DNA from: Streptomyces puniciscabiei
Lineage (GTDB): Bacteria > Actinomycetota > Actinomycetes > Streptomycetales > Streptomycetaceae
Assembly: GCF_006715785.1 (NCBI RefSeq)
Contig: NZ_VFNX01000001.1
Coordinates: 5,002,001 to 5,066,000, forward strand
DNA length: 64,000 bases
Direction of reading: 5' to 3'
Shown here: positions 26,873-36,471 of the stretch, piece by piece
Numbering within the stretch: position 1 is the stretch's first letter
Layout of the letters: each line of letters begins with the position of its first letter
Translations under genes and position numbers: made by a program
Notes under the pieces: generated by a model
The model's database searches: none
Seen by the model: only the letters and a program-made list of their open reading frames with translations
Told to the model about the DNA's origin: nothing

Positions 26873-27037
26873 ATGCCCCGCATCGCCCTCTACACCCTCG
26901 TGGTCTGCGTGCTCTCCGTGGCCGCCGCCGTCGTCTCCTTCGTCCAGGGCAGCTGGCTGGGGATCGTCTGGGTGCTGCTGGCGGGCCTGACGTCCAACAT
27001 GACCTGGTACTACGTCAAGCGCGATCGGACGGCCTAG
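26873..27037 (+). CDS. Small membrane protein
   Basis: A 54-residue protein that is nearly all hydrophobic: two predicted helices (IALYTLVVCVLSVAAAVVSF and LGIVWVLLAGLTSNMTWYYV) and a basic tail KRDRTA. AGGAG lies about ten bases before ATG 26873. Function unknown; many Streptomyces genomes have such a protein. It ends seven bases before the site-2 protease gene, which is convergent. Confidence 0.75.
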   Translation: MPRIALYTLVVCVLSVAAAVVSFVQGSWLGIVWVLLAGLTSNMTWYYVKRDRTA

Positions 27038-27043
27038 GCCTGT

Positions 27044-27814
27044 CTAGGCCCAGAAGCGGTACAGGCTCCAGCCGTACGAGACGTCCGTGTCGCTGACCCC
27101 CAGCCCGCGCAGCACCGCGTCGATCATGTCGAAGAACGGGCCGTTGACCGCCGGCACCCACAGCAGCGCGAACGCGAACATCAGGCCGAACGGCGCGAAC
27201 GGCTCCACCTGCCGTTTGACCTTGTACGACAGCCAGGGCTCGAGGACGCCGTAGCCGTCCAGGCCCGGTATCGGCAGGAAGTTCAGGATCGCCGCCGTCA
27301 CCTGCAGCAGGGCCAGGAAGGCGAGCGCGAACCGGAAGTCGTCCGGTACGCCGTCCAGCGCGTGCAGCCAGAAGGGCGCCGTGCACACGGCCGCGAACAG
27401 CACGTTCGTCAGCGGGCCCGCCGCCGAGATCAGGCTGTGCCGCCAGCGGCCCCGGATCCGGCCGCGCTCGATGAACACCGCGCCGCCGGGCAGCCCGATC
27501 CCGCCCATGATCACGAAGAGGACCGGGAGCACGATGCTCAACAGCGCGTGCGTGTACTTCAGCGGGTTCAGGGTGAGGTAGCCCTTCGCGCCGACCGTGA
27601 TGTCGCCGCTGTGCAGGGCCGTGCGCGCGTGCGCGTACTCGTGCAGGCACAGGGAGACGATCCAGGCCGCCGTCACGAACAGGAACACCGCGACGCCCGG
27701 CTTGGCCGCATACCCCGTCCAGGTCGCCCAGCCCGTCACCGCCGTCACGGCCAGGATCCCGACGAACACGGGAGAGACCCGGCGGTCGCCGCGGCGGGTG
27801 GTGGCGGTCGTCAT
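27044..27814 (-). CDS. Site-2 protease family (M50) membrane metallopeptidase
   Basis: A 256-residue, six-helix intramembrane zinc protease. The metal site HEYAH lies in SLCLHEYAHARTAL (about residue 59), and the third ligand is in NFLPIPGLDGYGVL (about residue 190). Short M50 proteins of this kind cleave membrane-bound regulators such as anti-sigma factors, but no such partner is adjacent. AGGAG eight bases before the ATG at 27814 supports the start. Confidence 0.88.
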   Translation of the reverse strand: MTTATTRRGDRRVSPVFVGILAVTAVTGWATWTGYAAKPGVAVFLFVTAAWIVSLCLHEYAHARTALHSGDITVGAKGYLTLNPLKYTHALLSIVLPVLFVIMGGIGLPGGAVFIERGRIRGRWRHSLISAAGPLTNVLFAAVCTAPFWLHALDGVPDDFRFALAFLALLQVTAAILNFLPIPGLDGYGVLEPWLSYKVKRQVEPFAPFGLMFAFALLWVPAVNGPFFDMIDAVLRGLGVSDTDVSYGWSLYRFWA

Positions 27815-27921
27815 CGGCGGGCTCCTGTGCGGTGGGGACGGTCGGAAGTGCGACCGTACCGGCCGCGCCCTCGCGGGGGAAACGTCTCGCGCTCCCCGTC
27901 CGGTTCCTGGACCCTGGGGGA

Positions 27922-28416
27922 ATGCCACGGAAGAGGGTGTTCTACGAGGACTGGCAGATGGAGTGCTGCGGCACGCCCTTCGCGGTGGGCGACGAGGTGG
28001 CCTGGCGGCTGGTCGCCCACGACGCCGAAGGCGTCCGGGAGGGCCACGGGTACGGCGCCGAGGCCTGGGTGGAGAACCACGGCGGCCCGGACCAGGAGAC
28101 CGCCGGCCGGGTGCGGGCCATCGACCTGGTGCACCAGGAGTACCTGGCGTACACCGACCAGCGGGCCCTGGAGCGCCTCGACCGTGCCCGCGAGCCGTCG
28201 AAGACCCGGGGCCCGGTCATCCTCCCGTCCCCGTACAGCATGGAACCGGTGCCCGGCGCGCACACCCTGGAGGCCGTCGACACCTGCCCGAAGTGGTTCG
28301 AGCATCAGGAACCCGGCAGAGACCCGGGTCCCCACCGGATCCGCCGCGCCCAGGGCGTCCTCGTCACCCTGGAGCTTCCCGACGGCACGCCGCCCGAACC
28401 CGGTGACCCCCGGTGA
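27922..28416 (+). CDS. Conserved hypothetical protein (DUF6578-like)
   Basis: A 164-residue acidic soluble protein beginning MPRKRVFYEDWQMECCGTPF followed by VGDEVAWRLV. The pattern matches the actinobacterial DUF6578 proteins as I recall them; no catalytic motif is clear. Its GTGA stop overlap with the AfsR-like regulator couples the two genes. Confidence 0.65.
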   Translation: MPRKRVFYEDWQMECCGTPFAVGDEVAWRLVAHDAEGVREGHGYGAEAWVENHGGPDQETAGRVRAIDLVHQEYLAYTDQRALERLDRAREPSKTRGPVILPSPYSMEPVPGAHTLEAVDTCPKWFEHQEPGRDPGPHRIRRAQGVLVTLELPDGTPPEPGDPR

Positions 28417-31400
28417 CCGCTCCGGCGACAATGGACCCCGTGCGCTTCTCGCTGCTCGGCACCACCCAGGTACTCCGCCCCGACGGCACGGCCGTCCCGG
28501 TCGGCGGGGCGCGGCTGCGTGCCCTGCTGGGCGTGCTCGCGCTCCGGGCCGGGCGGACCGTGCCCGTGGGCGTGCTGGTCGACGAGGTCTGGGGCGCCGA
28601 CCCGCCCGCCGACGCCGCAGGTGCCCTCCAGGCGCTGGTCGGCCGGCTGCGCCGTACCCTCGGCGCGGACGCCGTCGCCTCCGCCGAGGGCGGCTACCGG
28701 CTCACCGCCGCACCCGACGACGTGGACCTCACCCGCTTCGAGCGCCTGACCGGCGACGGCCTGCGGGCCCTGGCCGACGGCGACCCGGCCAAGGCCGCCG
28801 TGGTCCTGGACGACGCGCTCGCCCTGTGGCGCGGCCCCGCCCTCGCCGACCTGCCCGACCACACCGCCGAGGCGGCCCGCTGGGAGACCCGCCGCCTGGA
28901 CGCGCTGCGCGCCCGGCACGCCGCCGCCCTCGCCCTCGGGCACGCCGAGCAGGCCCTGCCCGAGCTCACCGCCCTGTGCGACGGCCATCCGCTGGACGAG
29001 CCGCTGCAGGCGCTGCGGCTGCGCGCCCTGCGCGACGCCGGCCGCCCGGCCCAGGCGCTCGCCGCCTACGAGGACGTACGACGGCTGCTCGCGGACCGGC
29101 TCGGCTCCGACCCCGGCCCCGAACTGCGCGCCCTGCACGCCGAGTTGCTGACCGCCGAGGAACACCCGGCGCCGAGGCCGGAGACCGTGGGCAACCTGCC
29201 CGCCCGGCTCACCTCCTTCGTCGGCCGGGAAGCCGACATCGAGGCCATCGGCGCCGACCTCGCCGCCGCCCGCCTGGTCACCCTGCTCGGTCCGGGCGGC
29301 GCCGGGAAGACCCGGCTGTCCCAGGAGGCCGCCGAGGCGGTGCGGCACACCGCCCGGGACGGGGTGTGGCTGGCCGAACTGGCGCCCGTGGACGACCCCG
29401 AGGCCGTACCGCAGGCCGTGCTCACCGCGATCGGCGCCCGCGACACCGTGCTGCACGGCGCCGGCGCCGAGAGCATCCGCGCGGTCACCGACCGGCACGA
29501 CGACCCCCTCGAACGGATCGTGGAGCACTGCGCCCGGCGCCGGATGCTGATCGTCCTCGACAACTGCGAGCACGTGATCGAGGCCGCCGCCCGTCTCACC
29601 GAGCACCTGCTGGCCCGCTGCCCCGAGCTGACCGTCCTCGCCACCAGCCGCGAACCCCTCGGCGTACCGGGGGAGCTGGTGCGCCCGGTGGAGCCGCTGC
29701 CGGAGCCGGTCGCGCTGCGGCTGCTCGCCGACCGGGGCGCGGCGGCCCGGCCCGGTTTCCGCGTCGAGGACGACCCCGAGGCGTGCGCGGAGATCTGCCG
29801 GCGGCTCGACGGACTCCCGCTCGCCATCGAGCTGGCGGCGGCCCGGCTGCGCATGCTGAGCCCGCGCCAGATAGCCGACCGGCTCGACGACCGCTTCCGG
29901 CTGCTCACCTCCGGCAGCCGCACCGTCCTGCCCCGCCAGCAGACCCTGCGGGCCGTCGTGGACTGGTCCTGGGAACTGCTGGACGCCGACGAGCGGGACG
30001 TCCTCGCCCGGCTGTCCCTCTTCGCGGGCGGCTGCGACCTGGCCGCCGCCGAGGCCGTGTGCGGGCCCGTCGCCCTGGACGCGCTCGGCTCCCTGGTCGA
30101 CAAGTCCCTGGTGGTGGCCGCGCCTTTGCCGGGCGGCGGAGCCGACGGCGGGATGCGCTACCGGCTGCTGGAGACGGTCGCCGAGTACGCCGGCGAGCGG
30201 CTGGACGAGACCGGACGCCGCGCCGACGCCGAGCGCGCCCACCTGACGTACTACCGCGAACTCGCCCGCGCCACCGACCCGTTGCTGCGCGGCCCCGAAC
30301 AGCGCACCGCCATCGACCGGTTCCAGCTGGAGTACGAGAACCTGCGCACCGCCCTGCGGCACGCCGTCGCCGCCCGCGACGAGCAGGAGGCGCTGTGCCT
30401 GGTGCTGTCCCTGCTGTGGTTCTGGCAGATGCGCGACCAGCGGATCGAGACCCGCACCTGGTGCCGGGAGGTCATGGCGCTCGGCCCCGACCCCTTCGCC
30501 GCACCCGCCCGGCCCGCCGAGCCGGTCTGGCAGCGCTGCACCGACGCCCCGCCCCCGTACGCCGGCGAGGTCCTCGCCGAGGCCCGGCGCGGCGTCCACC
30601 TCGCCCACCTCGCCTGCATGGACACCGAGCTGGACGCCTGGCAGACCCCCGAGGCACAGGCCAAGCTGCGCGCCATCACCCGGGTGTACCGCCCCGGGCT
30701 GCCGCAGACCTGCCGTGCGCCCGGCATGCTGTGGTTCTTCGCCGTGATACTGACCGGCGGTGTGGACCGGATGCGGGAGGTCGTCGACGCCTGCGTGCAG
30801 ACCTGCCGCGAGACCCCCGGCTTCGAGTGGGAGCTGGCCGGCGCCCTGCAGATGCGCGCCAACATCCTCGCCAACCGCGCCGCCTGGGCCGGCAACGCCA
30901 CCCGGGACGCCGAGGAGGCCCTGGAGATCTACCGCCGCCTCGGTGACGCCTGGGGCACCGCCGAGGCGCTGTCCGCCCGCGGCGAGGCCCATGAACGCCA
31001 GGGCGCCAACGAGGAGGCCGCCGCCGACTACCGGGCGGCCATCGAACACGCCGAACGCCTCGGCGCCCGCGGCCAGATGGCCGTCCTCCGCGCCCGCCTC
31101 GGCAGCGTGCTCATGGAAGCGGGCGACACGGAGCGCGGCGAGCAACTGCTCCGCGATGTCATCGCGAGCAAGGACGGCTCCCTCAACGAGGCCATGCCCG
31201 CCGCCCGCCTGTTCCTCGCCTGCTGGCTCGGCCTGACCGGCCGCACCGCCGAGGCCCGCGAGCAACTGCGCCGGCTGCGCGAGGAGTTCAGGATCGCGCA
31301 CTTCGTCGTCTTCGACACCATGATCCTCACCCAGGAGGCCTGGCTGGACGCCATCGACGGCCGCGCAGAGGACGCCCTGGAGCGGACCAGGCGGGCGCTG

Positions 31401-31700
31401 AACCTCGCTCAGAACCCGCTGTCCAAGGCCGTCGTCCCGCACCTGGCCTCCATCTGCCTCTACAGCGCGGCGATGGCTCTGGCCCGCCTCGACGGCGGCG
31501 GCCGCGCCGGCGACGCCGCCCGTTGCCTGGGCGCCGCCCGTGCCCTGCTGCCGTCCGGACACGTCCTCTCCGGTGTCGAGCGCCGGTGCCACGCCATGGC
31601 CGAGGACCGGATCCGGGAGACTCTGGACGAACCCGCCTACCGGGCCGCGTACGCCGAGGGCGGTGGCCTCTCCCTCGCGGAGGCCACCGCCCTGTTCTGA
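28413..31700 (+). CDS. AfsR/SARP-type regulator with NB-ARC ATPase and TPR domains
   Basis: A 1095-residue large ATP-binding regulator. Residues 8-95 form an OmpR-type winged helix (PVRFSLLGTTQVLRPDGTAV...), then a BTAD domain to about 250. A STAND/NB-ARC ATPase follows, with P-loop GPGGAGKTRL (about residue 293) and Walker B MLIVLDNCEH (about residue 378). The remainder is helical TPR-like repeats. AfsR-type proteins activate secondary-metabolite genes; which cluster this one controls is unknown. GTG 28413 overlaps the preceding stop; ATG 28431 (MDPVRFSLLG) is an equally good start. Confidence 0.9.
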   Translation: MTAPATMDPVRFSLLGTTQVLRPDGTAVPVGGARLRALLGVLALRAGRTVPVGVLVDEVWGADPPADAAGALQALVGRLRRTLGADAVASAEGGYRLTAAPDDVDLTRFERLTGDGLRALADGDPAKAAVVLDDALALWRGPALADLPDHTAEAARWETRRLDALRARHAAALALGHAEQALPELTALCDGHPLDEPLQALRLRALRDAGRPAQALAAYEDVRRLLADRLGSDPGPELRALHAELLTAEEHPAPRPETVGNLPARLTSFVGREADIEAIGADLAAARLVTLLGPGGAGKTRLSQEAAEAVRHTARDGVWLAELAPVDDPEAVPQAVLTAIGARDTVLHGAGAESIRAVTDRHDDPLERIVEHCARRRMLIVLDNCEHVIEAAARLTEHLLARCPELTVLATSREPLGVPGELVRPVEPLPEPVALRLLADRGAAARPGFRVEDDPEACAEICRRLDGLPLAIELAAARLRMLSPRQIADRLDDRFRLLTSGSRTVLPRQQTLRAVVDWSWELLDADERDVLARLSLFAGGCDLAAAEAVCGPVALDALGSLVDKSLVVAAPLPGGGADGGMRYRLLETVAEYAGERLDETGRRADAERAHLTYYRELARATDPLLRGPEQRTAIDRFQLEYENLRTALRHAVAARDEQEALCLVLSLLWFWQMRDQRIETRTWCREVMALGPDPFAAPARPAEPVWQRCTDAPPPYAGEVLAEARRGVHLAHLACMDTELDAWQTPEAQAKLRAITRVYRPGLPQTCRAPGMLWFFAVILTGGVDRMREVVDACVQTCRETPGFEWELAGALQMRANILANRAAWAGNATRDAEEALEIYRRLGDAWGTAEALSARGEAHERQGANEEAAADYRAAIEHAERLGARGQMAVLRARLGSVLMEAGDTERGEQLLRDVIASKDGSLNEAMPAARLFLACWLGLTGRTAEAREQLRRLREEFRIAHFVVFDTMILTQEAWLDAIDGRAEDALERTRRALNLAQNPLSKAVVPHLASICLYSAAMALARLDGGGRAGDAARCLGAARALLPSGHVLSGVERRCHAMAEDRIRETLDEPAYRAAYAEGGGLSLAEATALF

Positions 31701-31713
31701 CGCACGGCGGGCG

Positions 31714-32532
31714 TCAGGTCTTCGTGCGGAACTTGTGGATCGCGACCGGTCCCATGACCGCCGTGATCGCCACCGACCAGGCCACGGTGACCCACAGGTC
31801 GTGCGCCACGGGGCCGCCGACCATCAGGCCCCGGGCCGCGTCCGCGAGCGTGGACAGCGGGTTGTAGTCGGTGAAGTGCTGCAGCCAGCCCGGCATCGAC
31901 TTGGTCGGCGCGAAGATCGACGAGCCGAACTGGAGCGGGAACAGCACCAGGAAGCCCATCGCCTGCACGGACTGCGCGTTCTTCAGGATCACGCCGAGGG
32001 TGAGGAACACCCACATGATCGAGGAGGCGAACAGCGCGGACAGACCCACCGCCGCGAACAGGCCGGCCCAGTGGGTGATGTGGAAGCCGACCAGGACGGA
32101 GACGACCATCAGCACGGCCGTGGCGAACAGCATCCGCCCCAGCTCGACGGCGATCTTCGCGAACAGCACGGACCCGCGGCCGATCGGCAGCGACCGGAAC
32201 CGGTCCATGACACCGCTGTTGAAGTCCTGGCTGAACCCGGTGCCGACGCCCTGGGACAGCGTCATGCTCATCATCGCGATCATGCCGGGGATGACGTACT
32301 GCACGTACTTGCCCTGGCCGCCGCCGAGCGCCTGCCCGATCGAGCCGCCGAAGACGTACACGAACAGCAGGGTGAAGACGACCGGCATCAGCAGCGCGTC
32401 GAACATCGACTCCGGGTCCTGGCGGATCCAGAGCAGGTTGCGGCGGATGAGGGCGCCGGTGTGCCGGAGGTGCCCGCGCAGCGGGATCCGGACGTCGGCG
32501 TCGGTGGCGATGGTGGCGGTGGCGGCGCTCAT
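31714..32532 (-). CDS. ABC-2 type transporter permease (DrrB-like)
   Basis: A 272-residue, six-helix permease of the DrrB/ABC-2 type with the motif RNLLWIRQDPESMFDALLMP, the central QGVGTGFSQDFNSGVMDRFR amphipathic segment, and NPLSTLADAARGL before the last helix. It pairs with the ATPase gene, overlapping its stop by ATGA. Together they probably export a hydrophobic drug or lipid, giving self-resistance or stress tolerance. Confidence 0.9.
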   Translation of the reverse strand: MSAATATIATDADVRIPLRGHLRHTGALIRRNLLWIRQDPESMFDALLMPVVFTLLFVYVFGGSIGQALGGGQGKYVQYVIPGMIAMMSMTLSQGVGTGFSQDFNSGVMDRFRSLPIGRGSVLFAKIAVELGRMLFATAVLMVVSVLVGFHITHWAGLFAAVGLSALFASSIMWVFLTLGVILKNAQSVQAMGFLVLFPLQFGSSIFAPTKSMPGWLQHFTDYNPLSTLADAARGLMVGGPVAHDLWVTVAWSVAITAVMGPVAIHKFRTKT

Positions 32533-33554
32533 ACGGCGACCTCCTCGCGGGAGTCGGTGGGCGTGGTGTCCTGCGGGGCACTGGCGCGGTGGCCGGTGAG
32601 GGACAGGAAGACCTCGTCCAGGCTGGGCAGTTCGGTGGTGATGGAGGAGATCGTGATGCCGCGCGCGGTGACCGCGCCGACCACGGCGGTCAGCTGCTCG
32701 TCGCTGAGGATCGGCACCAGCAGGGTCCCGGACTCGGGGTCCACCGTGGTGGTCGCGAGCCCGGTGATGCCGAGCTCGTCCAGCATGCCGGCGAGCGGGC
32801 GCAGCTGCAGCGGGTCGACGGGCCGGACCCGGAGGGTGCGCCCGCCGACGCGGGCCTTGAGCTCCTCGATCCCTCCCGTGGCGATGACCTTGCCGCGGTC
32901 GACCACGGTCAGCTCGGAGGCGAGCTGCTCGGCCTCCTCCATGTACTGAGTGGTCAGCAGCACGGTGACGCCGTCGCCGACCATCGCCTTCACCTCGTCC
33001 CACACCTCGTTGCGGGTGCGGGGGTCGAGCCCGGTGGTCGGCTCGTCGAGGTACAGCACGGCCGGGCGCCCGATCATCGAGGCGGCGAGATCCAGCCGCC
33101 GCCGCATGCCCCCGGAGTAGGTGCTCGCCGGCCGCCTGGCCGCCTCCGTCAGGGAGAACCGCTCCAGCAGCTCGTCGGCGCGGGTGCGGGCGTCCTTGCG
33201 GGACAGGTCCAGCAGCCGGCCGATCATGTACAGGTTCTCCCAGCCGGGCAGTTTCTCGTCGACGGAGGCGTACTGGCCGGTGAGCCCTATGGCCCGGCGC
33301 AACTGCCGCGGCTGCCGTACGACGTCGTACCCGGCCACGGTGGCCCGGCCGGCGTCCGGGGTGATCAGGGTGGACAGGATCCGTACGAGAGTGGTCTTGC
33401 CGGCGCCGTTCGGACCGAGCACGCCCATCACGGTGCCCTCCCGCACGTCCAGGTCGACACCGTCCAGCGCCTTGGTCTCGCCGTAGTGCTTGACCAGTCC
33501 CCGTACCGTCACTGCGTGGCTCGCGCCGACGGGGTTGTCATCGATTCGCTTCAT
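32529..33554 (-). CDS. ABC transporter ATP-binding protein (DrrA-like)
   Basis: A 341-residue ATPase. It shows Walker A GPNGAGKTTL, the Q-loop, the signature YSGGMRRRLDLA, Walker B VLYLDEPTTGLD and a C-terminal DrrA-type regulatory extension (SLDEVFLSLTGH). It energises the adjoining permease. ATG 33554 (MKRIDDNP) is preferred over an upstream in-frame ATG at 33578. The genes are co-transcribed on the minus strand, ATPase first. Confidence 0.92.
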   Translation of the reverse strand: MKRIDDNPVGASHAVTVRGLVKHYGETKALDGVDLDVREGTVMGVLGPNGAGKTTLVRILSTLITPDAGRATVAGYDVVRQPRQLRRAIGLTGQYASVDEKLPGWENLYMIGRLLDLSRKDARTRADELLERFSLTEAARRPASTYSGGMRRRLDLAASMIGRPAVLYLDEPTTGLDPRTRNEVWDEVKAMVGDGVTVLLTTQYMEEAEQLASELTVVDRGKVIATGGIEELKARVGGRTLRVRPVDPLQLRPLAGMLDELGITGLATTTVDPESGTLLVPILSDEQLTAVVGAVTARGITISSITTELPSLDEVFLSLTGHRASAPQDTTPTDSREEVAV

Positions 33555-33653
33555 GGGGAAGACGGTGCCAGGGCCCACCGACAGACCACCGACAGGCCGC
33601 CTACAGCCACCGACAACTCCCCGACGGCCACCGCAACCATCTGCGAAAGGCGA

Positions 33654-33687
33654 CAGCCCCGCTGACGGGGGAAGATCAGCGGGGCTG
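33654..33687 (-). terminator. Strong hairpin terminator downstream of panB
   Basis: CAGCCCCGCTGA (33654-33665) and TCAGCGGGGCTG (33676-33687) are perfect 12-bp complements with a 10-base loop. The hairpin begins 22 bp after the panB stop (minus strand). No T-run follows, which is normal for Streptomyces terminators. Confidence 0.85.
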
Positions 33688-33708
33688 CCGGGGTGTTTCC
33701 GCAGTGGC

Positions 33709-34593
33709 TCAGTGGACGGAGTGCTCCTCCAGCGGGAAGGTCCCGGAGACGACCTCCTCGGCGAACGACTTCACCGCGTCGCCCATGACCTCACGCAGGT
33801 TGGCGTACTGCTTGACGAACTTCGGCACCCGGCCCGCGGTCAGGCCGAGCATGTCCGTCCAGACCAGGACCTGCGCGTCCGTCTCCGGCCCGGCGCCGAT
33901 CCCGACCGTCGGGATGTGCAGTACCCGCGTCACCTCGGCCGCCAGCTCCGCCGGCACCAGTTCGAGGACGACGGCGAAGGCACCCGCGTCCTGGACGGAC
34001 TTCGCGTCGCGCAGCAGCTGCTGGGCCGCCTCCTCGCCCCGGCCCTGCACGCGGTAGCCCATGGCGTTGACGGACTGCGGGGTCAGGCCGATGTGGGCCA
34101 TGACCGGGATGCCGGACTCGACCAGCAGCCGGATCTGGTCGTGCGAGCGCTCGCCGCCCTCCAGCTTGACCGCGCCCACACCGGCCTCCTTCACCAGCCG
34201 GGTCGCCGAGCGCAGCGCCTGCACCGGGCCCTCCTGGTAGGAGCCGAAGGGGAGGTCGCCGACGATCAGGGCGCGCTGCGTGCCGCGTACCACGGCCGCC
34301 GACAGCATGGTCATCTCGTCGAGGGTGACGGGCACGGTCGTCTCGTACCCGAGGTGACAGTTGCCCGCCGAGTCGCCGACCAGGATCACGGGGATCCCGG
34401 CCTCGTCGAAGACGGACGCGGTCATCGCGTCGTAGGCGGTGAGCATGGGCCACTTCTCGCCCCGCTCCTTGGCGAGGGCGATGTCGCGAACGGTGATGCG
34501 GCGGGTGCCCTTCCCCCCGTACAGCGCCTTGCTGCCGTCGGAGGACTTGTGCGGCGCGTTCTGCGCGTTCTGGGCAGCCGAAAGCTGCGTCAT
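33709..34593 (-). CDS. panB: 3-methyl-2-oxobutanoate hydroxymethyltransferase
   Basis: A 294-residue ketopantoate hydroxymethyltransferase, the first committed step of pantothenate and coenzyme A synthesis (5,10-methylenetetrahydrofolate plus alpha-ketoisovalerate). Family motifs are MLTAYDAMTASVFDEAGIPV, LVGDSAGN, GDLPFGSY, AVKLEGG and AHIGLTPQSV, with the catalytic Glu in VLELVPAELA. GAAGGAG before the ATG at 34593 (MTQLSAAQ) sets the start over in-frame upstream ATGs. Confidence 0.96.
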   Translation of the reverse strand: MTQLSAAQNAQNAPHKSSDGSKALYGGKGTRRITVRDIALAKERGEKWPMLTAYDAMTASVFDEAGIPVILVGDSAGNCHLGYETTVPVTLDEMTMLSAAVVRGTQRALIVGDLPFGSYQEGPVQALRSATRLVKEAGVGAVKLEGGERSHDQIRLLVESGIPVMAHIGLTPQSVNAMGYRVQGRGEEAAQQLLRDAKSVQDAGAFAVVLELVPAELAAEVTRVLHIPTVGIGAGPETDAQVLVWTDMLGLTAGRVPKFVKQYANLREVMGDAVKSFAEEVVSGTFPLEEHSVH

Positions 34594-34761
34594 GGCAACG
34601 GCTCCTTCAGTCATCTCGAGGCGCCCTGACGGCGTCCCCGGATCGCCTCCATGGTGGCACCTCGTGCCAGCCACGGCCAGGGGGGTCCCCTGTGATCCCC
34701 ACCCATGGCCGATCCCCGCCAGGCCGCAAACCAGCCATGTAAGGTCTTGGTAAAGAAGTAA

Positions 34762-34782
34762 GATACGAGACCGTTCCGTATC
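34762..34782. promoter_or_regulatory. Palindromic TetR-type operator upstream of the DHA2 exporter
   Basis: GATACG-N9-CGTATC (34762-34782), with symmetric AC and GT inside the spacer (pattern ATACGNNACNGTNNCGTAT), lies 24 bp before the exporter start and overlaps a -10-like TAAGAT at 34759-34764. The likely binder is the TetR protein encoded after the exporter. Confidence 0.65.
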
Positions 34783-34805
34783 GAAATGGCTTTAGGCTCG
34801 AACAC

Positions 34806-36392
34806 ATGACAAGTCCCGTCCCTGCCTCCCGGATACCGGAAGCGGTGCACCGGCGCCGCTGGGCGATCCTGGGCGTGTTGATGCTGAGCCTGCTGATCGT
34901 GGTGCTCGACAACTCGATCCTGAACGTCGCCATCAAGACCATCTCCAGCCCCGCGCCGACCGGCCTCGGCGCCTCCCAGGGCCAGATCGAGTGGGCGATC
35001 AACGCCTACACCCTCGTCTTCGCCGGCCTGCTGTTCACCGCCGGCCTCATCGGTGACCGCCTCGGCCGCAAGAAGGTGCTGCTGGGCGGCATCGCCGTGT
35101 TCGGCATCGGTTCGATGCTCGCCGCCGAGTCCGGCTCGCCGGACCAGCTGATCGCCTACCGCGCCCTGATGGCCCTCGGTGCCGCCTTCGTCATGCCCGC
35201 GACGCTCGCCGTGCTGATGAACGTCTTCGAGCGCGAGGAGCAGCCCAAGGCCATCGGCATCTGGGCGGGCGGTGTCGGCCTCGCGATCGCCATCGGGCCG
35301 ATCACCGGCGGCGCGCTCCTCGACCACTTCTGGTGGGGCTCGGTCTTCTTCGTCAACGTGCCGATCGTGATCGTCGCGCTGGTCCTGATGACCTGGCTGG
35401 TACCCGACTCCCGCGATCCCCGGCCCGGCCGCCTGGACCCCGTCGGCGTCGTGCTGTCCGTCGTCGGCCTGGTCCTGCTCGTCTACGGCATCATCAAGGG
35501 CGGTGAGCTGGCCGACTTCACCGACGCCAAGGTGCTGGCGACCATCATCGCCGGTCTTGCCGTCCTGACCGCGTTCGTCGTCTTCGAGAAGCGCAGCGAC
35601 CACCCGTCGCTCGACGTCACCTACTTCAAGAACAAGGTCTTCTCGGCCGCCATGAGCGCCATCGCGCTGGTCTTCTTCGCGCTGATGGGCGTCACGTTCT
35701 TCGGCGTCTTCTACACCCAGAGCGTGCGCGGCTACTCGCCGCTGGAGTCCGGTGTGCTGATGCTGCCGCTCGCCTGCGCCCAGCTGATCTTCGCACCGCG
35801 CGCCCGGCTGCTGGTCGACCGGTTCGGCAACAAGGCCACCACCACCGCCGGGCTGGTGCTGATCGCCGCCACGCTGGCCGCGTTCGCCACGTTCGAGGCC
35901 GACACGCCGATCTGGATCCTGGAAGTCGTCTTCTTCCTCATGGGCACCGGCATGGCGCACATCATGACGCCGACCTCGGTCGTCATCATGCAGGCGCTGC
36001 CGCGCGAGAAGGCCGGCTCCGCCTCCGCGCTCAGCAACACCTTCCGCCAGGTCGGCGGCGCGCTCGGCATCGCCGTCCTCGGCTCGGTGCTCGCCACGTC
36101 GTACCGGGGCGGCATCGAGGGCAAGCTCGGCGTGCTGCCGCCCGCCCTACGCGACAAGGCCGCCGAGTCCATCGAGGCCACCCTCGGCATCGCCGGCAAG
36201 CTCGGCCCGCAGGGCAAGGCCCTGGTCACACCCGCCGACGACGCGTTCCTGCACGCGATGCACGTCACCGCCCTGTGCGGTGTGGGCGTCGCGCTGATCG
36301 GCGCCGTGGTGACAGCCCTGTTCCTGCCCGGCAAGCCGCCGGCCGCCGAGAAGGGCGAACAGGAGACGGAGTTGGTCGCGGCCGCGGACTGA
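34806..36392 (+). CDS. DHA2-type MFS drug exporter (14 helices)
   Basis: A 528-residue exporter of the EmrB/QacA (DHA2) family. Helix 1 contains [18 protein letters not shown], the loop after helix 2/3 has [16 protein letters not shown], and motif C appears as [20 protein letters not shown]. It should extrude cationic or amphipathic drugs using the proton gradient. It is followed 79 bp later by a TetR regulator and preceded by its palindromic operator, the usual self-contained resistance module. Confidence 0.92.
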   Translation: MTSPVPASRIPEAVHRRRWAILGVLMLSLLIVVLDNSILNVAIKTISSPAPTGLGASQGQIEWAINAYTLVFAGLLFTAGLIGDRLGRKKVLLGGIAVFGIGSMLAAESGSPDQLIAYRALMALGAAFVMPATLAVLMNVFEREEQPKAIGIWAGGVGLAIAIGPITGGALLDHFWWGSVFFVNVPIVIVALVLMTWLVPDSRDPRPGRLDPVGVVLSVVGLVLLVYGIIKGGELADFTDAKVLATIIAGLAVLTAFVVFEKRSDHPSLDVTYFKNKVFSAAMSAIALVFFALMGVTFFGVFYTQSVRGYSPLESGVLMLPLACAQLIFAPRARLLVDRFGNKATTTAGLVLIAATLAAFATFEADTPIWILEVVFFLMGTGMAHIMTPTSVVIMQALPREKAGSASALSNTFRQVGGALGIAVLGSVLATSYRGGIEGKLGVLPPALRDKAAESIEATLGIAGKLGPQGKALVTPADDAFLHAMHVTALCGVGVALIGAVVTALFLPGKPPAAEKGEQETELVAAAD

Positions 36393-36471
36393 CGCGAATT
36401 CGATCGCGACTCCACGGGGGAAGGAGGCCGCTGCGGGACAATTCCCGCAGCACAGGGAGAGGACGGACGAC

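Noticed and set aside
28305..31592. A 1095-codon open frame on the minus strand opposite the AfsR-like regulator
   Set aside because: It mirrors the real gene, lacks domain content and follows from GC-biased third positions. The plus strand carries clear BTAD and NB-ARC motifs.
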